Notes under the pieces: model-generated
What the model was told of the DNA's origin: nothing
Seen by the model: the letters and a program-made list of their open reading frames with translations, nothing else
The model's database searches: none
In this document: one piece after another, positions 5,424 through 10,420 of the stretch
Layout: each line of letters starts with the position of its first letter
How positions within the stretch are numbered: position 1 is the first letter of the stretch
Program-made: the position numbers and the translations under genes
Assembly (NCBI GenBank): GCA_026388595.1
Contig: JAPLJM010000048.1
Span: forward strand, 1 to 10,420
Length of the DNA stretch: 10,420 nt
Source of the DNA: Deltaproteobacteria bacterium
Lineage (GTDB): Bacteria > Desulfobacterota > Syntrophia > Syntrophales > Fen-1087
Reading direction: 5' to 3'

Positions 5424-6624
5424 ACATTTCCATGTTTGACATGAAGCCCTTGTGCCGCCGGTACCACAAATTCGGAAAGATATTGTATAAAATCCGCGAG
5501 AACGGACCGATGAATTCCCTGGTCCGCCGGTCAAACTGGCAGGCTTGAATAATCATCTCCCGGATGTCGTTCCGGGTATTGCCCTCATTGAAGATCTTGT
5601 AGGCACAGTTAAAAAGTGGACTATACATATTCTTTTTTTCCAGGTATTTGTGGACATTCCGGATCGTGTTCGGCCCTTCCGGTGTCCCGTCGATCCTTTC
5701 GAGCACCTTGAGATTGGTTTCTATGGGGTTGCCCGTGAGCAGTTCATAAAATAGCTTTCCATAACGGTAATTTTTACTGGCTTCTGACGAAACGGTAACA
5801 TACATGTCGCCGACGCCCGCCTGGCTGTGAAAGGCCTGAAAACTACCGCCCAGCAGCCTGGAAAGGGAACGGATTTCCACACCCGACCTGGCAAAGATGG
5901 TCCCCGGAATGGAATCCCCCAGGGTCAGTGAATCCGTGACCCCTTTGATATTTGCAACGATATTTTTCAGAGAGCCGCAGGCTTCCACACCGACAATATC
6001 GAAATTGTAATAAACACTGAGCTCCCTCCGGTTATAGCGAATCAACTCTTCCCTGATCAGGGCGGCAATCCGCTTTTTCCCGGCGACAGTGACGCAGACC
6101 GGATTTCCCATGGCGATGTCGACATCAAAGAAGGGACCACCGATGCAAACGATGTGATATTTTTGCTTGATGTTAAACAATGTGCTGTTGATCAGCTGGG
6201 ACGGCGTGATCAGTTCTTGCGTGATCTCATCGGCTGTAAGCCCCTTGATCGGCGAAATCAGGCAAGTGTCACCCGCCTTTTTCTCCAGCAGCGGCTTCAG
6301 ATAGTCCAAAAACTCCGGAAGGCGGTTCATGGTAAGACAAAGGACAATCAAATCGTTGTCTTCCACCACCCGCTCCAGATTGTTCGTCGCCGTTACATTG
6401 GGCGCCAAAAGCGGAACACAATCCATGCCGCCCAGCTTCTTCGCCAGATCTTCCGTCAGATGCCGCGGGTTGAGGTGCTCTTTGTTGATCGCCCGACAGA
6501 CGGCGGCGTCATGATAATAAATGGTCACCCGTTTATGGTCGCGGCCAAACTTATACGCAAAAGATGTCCCGAGCCGGCCCGGACCGATAATGGCGATACG
6601 ACTGGTATCCAATTCTGAGATCAT
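5422..6624 (-). CDS. NAD(P)-dependent glycerol-3-phosphate dehydrogenase-like protein (divergent GpsA family)
   Basis: GpsA enzymes interconvert dihydroxyacetone phosphate and sn-glycerol-3-phosphate for phospholipid synthesis. The 400-residue product (from the ATG at 6624; a TTG two codons earlier is the other option) has a Rossmann motif GPGRLG (14-19), SPIKGL with K127, GGPFFDVDIAMGNP (162-175), GSLKNI with the likely catalytic K220, and AGVGDMYVTVSS (269-280). It differs from typical GpsA: it is about 70 residues longer at the C-terminus, and the normally conserved SRN motif reads SKN (283-285). It may therefore be a paralogue with altered substrate. No good Shine-Dalgarno precedes the start. 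Its leader contains repeat R2, and its stop codon abuts the MITE-like element. Confidence 0.82.
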   Translation of the reverse strand: MISELDTSRIAIIGPGRLGTSFAYKFGRDHKRVTIYYHDAAVCRAINKEHLNPRHLTEDLAKKLGGMDCVPLLAPNVTATNNLERVVEDNDLIVLCLTMNRLPEFLDYLKPLLEKKAGDTCLISPIKGLTADEITQELITPSQLINSTLFNIKQKYHIVCIGGPFFDVDIAMGNPVCVTVAGKKRIAALIREELIRYNRRELSVYYNFDIVGVEACGSLKNIVANIKGVTDSLTLGDSIPGTIFARSGVEIRSLSRLLGGSFQAFHSQAGVGDMYVTVSSEASKNYRYGKLFYELLTGNPIETNLKVLERIDGTPEGPNTIRNVHKYLEKKNMYSPLFNCAYKIFNEGNTRNDIREMIIQACQFDRRTREFIGPFSRILYNIFPNLWYRRHKGFMSNMEM

Positions 6625-6645
6625 AAGCAAAAACGTTCTAAGTTC

Positions 6646-6801
6646 GAGACCTTTGAAAAATGGTTCGCAAGCAGCGGATCAAATGTTTCTCGCCTTTCCG
6701 GTGCTGACATTAACAGCTTGTTTTTGTTCATAATATAACATGAACAGATCTGAAGCGAGAAAGACTATTGAGCGGCGGCGAAGCCATTTCTCAAAGATCT
6801 C
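6646..6801 (+). repeat. Dispersed two-armed palindromic repeat, copy R2
   Basis: The left arm starts GAGACCTTTGAAAAATGG at 6646 and the inverted right arm ends at 6801. The arms pair over about 45 bp with few mismatches, making this the most symmetrical of the three copies. The centre is AT-rich. It has the same L-to-R orientation as R1, and its first 17 bases equal the reverse complement of the R1 right end. It ends 22 bp upstream of the GpsA-like start codon and lies downstream of that gene's predicted promoter. Confidence 0.82.
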
Positions 6802-6844
6802 TGTTCACGATAACCGCTCCCTTTTGCTGTCAAAAACTCATGGC

Positions 6845-6873
6845 AGTATAGGAAAGCAAGGTTCGGGTGTCAA
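6845..6873 (-). promoter_or_regulatory. Near-consensus sigma-70 promoter for the GpsA-like gene
   Basis: The minus strand shows -35 TTGACA (6873-6868), a 17-bp spacer and -10 TATACT (6850-6845), an 11/12 match with ideal spacing. The predicted start near 6838 gives a 5' leader of about 214 nt that includes the whole of repeat R2. No other candidate of this quality lies nearer the gene. Confidence 0.72.
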
Positions 6874-6957
6874 GGAAAAATGAAAAATATCTAAAAGATT
6901 CATTTACATGCATTATCCCTTAAGGGCTTTGCGTGCCACCTGTGTCGATTAAATATA

Positions 6958-7791
6958 TCATTTCATCAGGTTCAGGATAAACCGGGTCATCTCCGCCAGG
7001 ACACTTTCCCGGGCCTGATGGTGGGGAATGTGCCCGCAACCTGGAATAATCAATGGTTCGGCCGGACCGGAAACCCCGCCTACAATGGCTTCCACCTGGG
7101 CGGGCGTTCCGTATTCGTCATCCCGGCCCTGAATCACCAGGATGGGGCAGCGGACGCCGGGCAGGTATTCCTCGATGTTCCAGTCCCGAAAAGCCGGGGA
7201 AAGCCAGACATCGGACCAACCCCGGAAGGCCCGATCGGTGTTGGCGCCATGATATTTGAATAGGCGTTGTGGGAGGTCTGTAGAGGTATAGATGCTGACC
7301 GCCTCACGAATCCCCGCCGTGGTTACATCCTCAACGAAGACATGGGCCGCTTCCGTGATCATGCCCCGGACCTTCTCCGGCCAGGTGGCTGCAAAGATGA
7401 GGGCCATCGAACCCCCGTCGCTATGGCCGATCAGGATAGCGTCATTGACCTGCAGCTGCTGCAAGACTTCCGGCAGGCTCTGCAGGGCTTCCTCATGGAG
7501 ATACCGGACCGAGCGGGGCCTATCCAGCGGATCAGCGTTTCCATAACCCCAACGCTCGTAAATGACGGCAGGAAGATGGGTGGCAAGGCTGACTGCAAAC
7601 GGGAAATCGCGCCACTGCGCGATACTGCCCAGTCCTTCGTGAAGAAAGATCAGTGTCGGCCCGGGGATGTCTGTTAAAAGCGGAAACGGTTCGATGCATT
7701 CAACGGGAAGCCGGTGATGGCCGTCATGGAGATCAAATTTACGGCGGGTTGGGAGTCCCTGCGCCGCAGATGGTGAATTATTCTTTTGCAT
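6958..7791 (-). CDS. Alpha/beta-fold hydrolase
   Basis: The 277-residue form starting at the ATG at 7791 has the complete serine hydrolase set. These are an oxyanion-hole region LHEGLGS (50-56), nucleophile elbow GHSDGG (122-127, S124), the acid in QGRDDEYG (221-228, D225 or D224) and the base in GCGHIPHH (251-258, H254). It is probably cytosolic, as no signal peptide is seen. The HEGLGS...WRDFP and HVFVEDV...GWSDVWL signatures mark a proteobacterial subfamily with unproven substrate, so a function beyond ester or C-C bond hydrolysis is not assignable. The open frame extends upstream to a TTG at 7905 with an ATG at 7860, but that stretch looks non-coding and would overlap the promoter region. 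The start is therefore uncertain. The neighbouring MORN gene is divergent. Confidence 0.85.
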   Translation of the reverse strand: MQKNNSPSAAQGLPTRRKFDLHDGHHRLPVECIEPFPLLTDIPGPTLIFLHEGLGSIAQWRDFPFAVSLATHLPAVIYERWGYGNADPLDRPRSVRYLHEEALQSLPEVLQQLQVNDAILIGHSDGGSMALIFAATWPEKVRGMITEAAHVFVEDVTTAGIREAVSIYTSTDLPQRLFKYHGANTDRAFRGWSDVWLSPAFRDWNIEEYLPGVRCPILVIQGRDDEYGTPAQVEAIVGGVSGPAEPLIIPGCGHIPHHQARESVLAEMTRFILNLMK

Positions 7792-7831
7792 TCGCCTTAA
7801 GTTCACTTGACAAGAGATTAATTTTTCGCAT
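7778..7831 (-). CDS. Possible 17-codon upstream ORF overlapping the hydrolase start
   Basis: An ATG at 7831 has an AGGAG Shine-Dalgarno (7842-7838) at 6-nt spacing, better than any signal before the hydrolase itself. It reads 17 codons (MRKINLLSSELKANAKE) in another frame and stops at 7778, overlapping the first 14 nt of the hydrolase gene. This could give translational coupling. It might instead be the original hydrolase N-terminus after a frameshift, or chance. Confidence 0.3.
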   Translation of the reverse strand: MRKINLLSSELKANAKE

Positions 7832-7836
7832 AGATT
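7807..7836 (+). promoter_or_regulatory. Sigma-70-like promoter for the MORN-usp pair
   Basis: There is a perfect -35 TTGACA (7807-7812), an 18-bp spacer and -10 TAGATT (7831-7836). The predicted start near 7843 leaves an 86-nt leader before the ATG at 7929. On the opposite strand TTGACG-N17-TAAACT (7872-7844) and TTGACT (7887-7882) are weaker candidates for the hydrolase, so the divergent promoters overlap. Confidence 0.45.
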
Positions 7837-7928
7837 GCTCCTGAGTTTATTCGAGCACATCAGGCGCGTCAAATACGACAAAGTCAACCACAAAATCAAG
7901 GGCAATAAGAAATAAAGGGCTGCCGTTC

Positions 7929-8612
7929 ATGACATCTTCCAAAGTAAAAGAAGAGCTTTCATACTACGAGAAGGGTCAAATCAAGGAGAAGAAACTTTTT
8001 CTTAACGAAAAACTTCAGGGTGAGTATCATTCATACTACGGCAACGGTCAGATCATGGTCCGGCTGCATTTTGTCAATGGCCTCCGCGACGGTGAGGCAG
8101 TTTCCTATTATAAGCATGGGCAGATCCGGGAGAGAGGCGCTTATAAAAATGACAAGTTCGACGGTGCATACACCAGCTATTATGAAGATGGCCAGGTGAG
8201 GGAACAGGAATTTTATCAGAGCGGCGAGCTGGAGGGCGAATACGTTCTCTATTACCGGGGCGGACAGGTCAAGGATGAGGAATATTACCGGAATGGCAAG
8301 CTGGAGGGCGAATACAGATCCTTTTTTAAGAACGGTCAGCTCAAGGAAAAAGGGCAGTTCCGGGAAGACCGCCGGGAGGGGGAGTATGTTGCTTACTATC
8401 GGAACGGCCAGCTCCGGGAAATGGCAACCTACGAAAAGGGAAAACTCAAGGGCAAATTTTTCTGTTATGATGAATCCGGCCAGCCTATCCGCCTGAAAGA
8501 TCAGGACAATATCGAATCTTCCTGTGAAGCGGACGACAATGCTGAGGATAAGGAAAAAATGGTTGATGATCTGCTGACGAGCCTGGGAAATTTTGAAAAA
8601 AAGGCGGATTAA
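7929..8612 (+). CDS. MORN-type repeat protein (YwqK-like), eight 24-residue units
   Basis: The product has 227 residues built on a strict 24-residue period. YYxxGQ-type motifs start at residues 12, 36, 60, 84, 108, 132, 156 and 180 (the last degenerate, YDESGQ). The unit is roughly YYxNGQ(I/V/L)(K/R)E...Y(x)NGKLEGEY, as in the MORN variant family (Pfam MORN_2) that includes proteins often annotated as YwqK-family antitoxins. Residues 191-227 form an acidic, charged tail. No signal peptide or membrane segment is seen. Such repeats usually form beta-hairpin scaffolds; the partner is unknown and no toxin gene lies beside it. AAAGGG 9 nt upstream of the ATG is a moderate ribosome binding site. 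The UspA gene follows after 30 bp. Confidence 0.85.
   Translation: MTSSKVKEELSYYEKGQIKEKKLFLNEKLQGEYHSYYGNGQIMVRLHFVNGLRDGEAVSYYKHGQIRERGAYKNDKFDGAYTSYYEDGQVREQEFYQSGELEGEYVLYYRGGQVKDEEYYRNGKLEGEYRSFFKNGQLKEKGQFREDRREGEYVAYYRNGQLREMATYEKGKLKGKFFCYDESGQPIRLKDQDNIESSCEADDNAEDKEKMVDDLLTSLGNFEKKAD
7962..8500 (+). repeat. In-gene tandem repeat, 72-bp period
   Basis: These are the DNA units behind the eight 24-residue MORN-type motifs. The units are diverged at nucleotide level but keep an exact 72-bp phase across the whole array, with no length variants. Confidence 0.75.
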
Positions 8613-8642
8613 TTTCGACGGTCATATCCGGAAGGAGGCTTT

Positions 8643-9482
8643 ATGGTCAAGACAATCCTCATCCCCACGGACGGGTCTGAATACGGCAAGACCGCCATTG
8701 AATACGGTATTTATATCGCAAAAAAACTTGAGGCGCAGCTCATCGGCCTGCATGTCGTCGATGTCTCGCTGATGCAGGGACCGGTCTTCAGCGACATTTC
8801 CGGGTCCATCGGCTTGCCGCCTTATCAGGAATTTCTTCCCGTGATTGAAGCGGGTTTGGATGAACGCGCAGACGCCATCCTGAAAGCCTTCCGGGAGCAG
8901 TGCGAAGCCGCAGGGCTGCATCCGGAGGCCCGGAAAGCCCTCGGCGTCATTGACAAAACCATCATCGAAGCGGGCAAGAAGACAGACTGGATCCTCCTGG
9001 CCCAGCGGGGTGAACATTTTCATCTTGCCAAAGGCGGCATCCTGGGGTCCACGGCCGAACTGGTCGTCCGGAACTCGGGAAAGCCGGTCCTCGTCACACC
9101 CGCAAAGTATCAGGATGTGGAAAGCATGGCCCTGGCCTATGACGGCTCGTCCCCGGCCCATAACGCCCTGAAGCTCGCCGTAAATCTTTCCGAGAAAGCC
9201 GCCTGGCCCCTGACGATTATCTGTATCACCGGGGATCAGGCCGTTGCCGACAAACTCCATCATAAGATTGAAGCCTATCTCGAACCCTTTCAGATTGATT
9301 GTGAAATCCTTACCATCCATGGAAAAGAAAACCGGGAGATTATGAAATTCATCCAGGAAGGTTCCGTAGAACTGATGGTTATGGGCGCTTACGGCCACAA
9401 CCGGCTGCGGGAACTGCTGGTGGGCAGCACGACCTCCGATGTGATCCGCAAGAGCAAAATCCCAGTTCTGCTGACGCGTTAG
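8643..9482 (+). CDS. Universal stress protein, tandem UspA domains
   Basis: The 279-residue product holds two UspA domains. Domain 1 (about 2-153) begins KTILIPTDGSEYG; domain 2 (about 161-279) begins SMALAYDGSSPAHN. Domain 2 keeps the ATP-binding pattern G-2x-G-9x-G-S (G248, G251, G261, S262). In domain 1 the corresponding region RGEHFHLAKGGILGS (122-136) lacks the second glycine and is out of register, so only domain 2 is likely to bind nucleotide. AAGGAGG 4 nt before the ATG is a strong ribosome binding site. The gene lies 30 bp after the MORN gene with no terminator between, so they probably form an operon. The stop is 4 bp before repeat R3. Tandem-domain UspA proteins act in the cytosol in stress survival; the precise role is unknown. 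Confidence 0.92.
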   Translation: MVKTILIPTDGSEYGKTAIEYGIYIAKKLEAQLIGLHVVDVSLMQGPVFSDISGSIGLPPYQEFLPVIEAGLDERADAILKAFREQCEAAGLHPEARKALGVIDKTIIEAGKKTDWILLAQRGEHFHLAKGGILGSTAELVVRNSGKPVLVTPAKYQDVESMALAYDGSSPAHNALKLAVNLSEKAAWPLTIICITGDQAVADKLHHKIEAYLEPFQIDCEILTIHGKENREIMKFIQEGSVELMVMGAYGHNRLRELLVGSTTSDVIRKSKIPVLLTR

Positions 9483-9486
9483 GGAG

Positions 9487-9633
9487 CCGGTGAAAAATGG
9501 CTTCCCCGCAGCTCAAAAATCTTTCCCGCTTAGATGACGACCTTTTGTATCATGATTTAATATGAGCCGCTGACGTTTTCACTGGCAATGCGGAAAACAT
9601 TTGATTCGCCGCTTGCGAACCATTTTTCACCGA
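9487..9633 (-). repeat. Dispersed two-armed palindromic repeat, copy R3 (inverted)
   Basis: The left end CCGGTGAAAAATGGCTTCC carries the R-type arm. The right end, read on the minus strand, CGGTGAAAAATGGTTCGC then AAGCGGCGAATC, carries the L-type arm. The element is therefore reversed relative to R1 and R2. The arms pair over about 40 bp around an AT-rich centre. It fills nearly the whole gap between the convergent usp and surE genes and may act as a bidirectional transcription barrier, although no long U-tract is visible. Confidence 0.82.
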
Positions 9634-9649
9634 TCCTGTAAAGATCCCG

Positions 9650-10420
9650 CTAAATGTTTTCCATTTTTATACGATCGCTCAGTTCCGCCAAAACGTCATG
9701 CCGGGTGAGGTCGTAATAAACCGGCGTAATGGTGATCCAGCCCTGTCGCAGCGCGCAGGCGTCGGAATGCGGATCTTCGCGATCGGAAAATTGCGTTTCT
9801 CCCGTCAACCAGTAATAAATATTCTCTCGCGGGTCCACGCGCCTTTCATAGCTTTCAATCAAGCGGGCCCTCCCCTGCTTGGCAACGATCACCCCCTTGA
9901 TCTCACTTTCGGGAAGCGCCGGGATGTTGATGTTCATGGGAATGTTTTCCCTGGGAGGCCCCTTCAACAGAAAGGACGCCATCTTTCTGGCAAACTTTGC
10001 CGCAACGGTAAAATCTGCATCGCTGTCATAGGAATCGAGGGAAACCGCCATGGACGGCACCCCCATGATGGCCCCTTCCGTGGCCGCCGAGACGGTGCCG
10101 GAGTAAATCACGTTGATCCCCACATTGGCGCCCCGGTTGATTCCGGAGACCACAAGGTCCACAGGCTTGTCTGACAGTTCACGAATGCCGAGTTTGACAC
10201 AGTCCGCCGGCGTTCCGGCTACGGCATAGCCCAAGACATGGCCGTCCTTCCTGGCCTGCCGAACCATCAGGGGACGAAAGATGGTAATGGCATGGCCCAC
10301 AGCGCTCTGCTCAATTTCAGGAGCGACGATCAGGCAGTCGGCATCCTTGGACAGCTCCTGATACAGGGCGCTTAACCCCTTTGCATAAATGCCGTCGTCG
10401 TTGGTCAAAAGAAATCGCAT
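9650..10420 (-). CDS. surE: 5'/3'-nucleotidase SurE
   Basis: SurE is a metal-dependent phosphatase that removes phosphate from nucleoside 5'- and 3'-monophosphates and is linked to stationary-phase survival. The complete 256-residue protein (family about 250) starts at the ATG at 10420, the last base of the window. The metal-binding set is visible: NDDG (7-10, D8 and D9), S39 in EQSAVGHAI, and N95 in SGINRGAN (92-99). TPADCVK (70-76) and YSGTVSAATEG are family signatures. Its ribosome binding site and promoter lie beyond the window. It converges on the usp gene with repeat R3 between. Confidence 0.97.
   Translation of the reverse strand: MRFLLTNDDGIYAKGLSALYQELSKDADCLIVAPEIEQSAVGHAITIFRPLMVRQARKDGHVLGYAVAGTPADCVKLGIRELSDKPVDLVVSGINRGANVGINVIYSGTVSAATEGAIMGVPSMAVSLDSYDSDADFTVAAKFARKMASFLLKGPPRENIPMNINIPALPESEIKGVIVAKQGRARLIESYERRVDPRENIYYWLTGETQFSDREDPHSDACALRQGWITITPVYYDLTRHDVLAELSDRIKMENI

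Noticed and set aside
6915..6930. CCCTTAAGGG palindrome as a terminator for the hydrolase gene
   Set aside because: It is a short palindrome with no loop and no following U-tract on the minus strand.
8622..9398. 258-codon open frame on the minus strand
   Set aside because: It lies opposite the UspA gene, which has two recognisable domains and a strong ribosome binding site; the minus-strand translation shows no family features.
3353..9633. CRISPR array or direct-repeat array from the three related repeats
   Set aside because: The copies are about 3 kb apart, palindromic and separated by genes, with no short repeat-spacer pattern.

Overview
The window is about 10.4 kb of bacterial chromosome at roughly 50-55% G+C. 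The gene content is chiefly housekeeping: rarA, surE, a GpsA-like dehydrogenase, a TrpB2-type tryptophan synthase beta gene and a UspA protein. Protein style, a probable sigma-54 element and many palindromic intergenic repeats suggest a Desulfobacterota-like anaerobe (Syntrophales type). That placement is inference, because no marker such as rRNA is present. I see no tRNA, rRNA, CRISPR array, transposase or phage gene.

Layout. 1-1119 (-): N-terminal 373 residues of a membrane sensor, probably a histidine kinase, cut by the window edge. 1120-1615: a long intergenic region with a sigma-70-like promoter for the sensor gene, two inverted repeats, a sigma-54-like -24/-12 element and a strong + strand terminator. 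Together these look like an enhancer-driven small RNA gene. 1616-3281 (-): rarA, preceded by a small four-cysteine protein. 3282-3618: a leader hairpin, dispersed repeat copy R1 and a terminator. 3619-4891 (-): a TrpB2-type gene broken by an internal deletion with frameshift. 4892-5296: its long leader, with an intrinsic terminator and a possible attenuator. 5297-5423: a 127-bp MITE-like palindromic element that touches the stop codon of the next gene. 5422-6624 (-): a divergent GpsA-like dehydrogenase whose near-consensus promoter lies more than 200 bp upstream, so that repeat copy R2 falls inside its 5' leader. 6958-7791 (-): an alpha/beta hydrolase with a small overlapping upstream ORF. 7929-9482 (+): a probable two-gene operon of a MORN-type 24-residue repeat protein and a tandem UspA protein. 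9487-9633: repeat copy R3, inverted relative to R1 and R2, between convergent genes. 9650-10420 (-): complete surE.

The genes do not form one pathway. The main interest is intergenic: (1) a candidate sigma-54-dependent sRNA beside a sensor gene, similar in layout to the Qrr sRNAs of Vibrio though not recognised as a homologue; (2) a three-copy family of about 150-bp two-armed palindromic repeats, one of which appears to be transcribed as a 5' leader; (3) a possible transcription attenuator ahead of a trpB2 gene that is itself disrupted.
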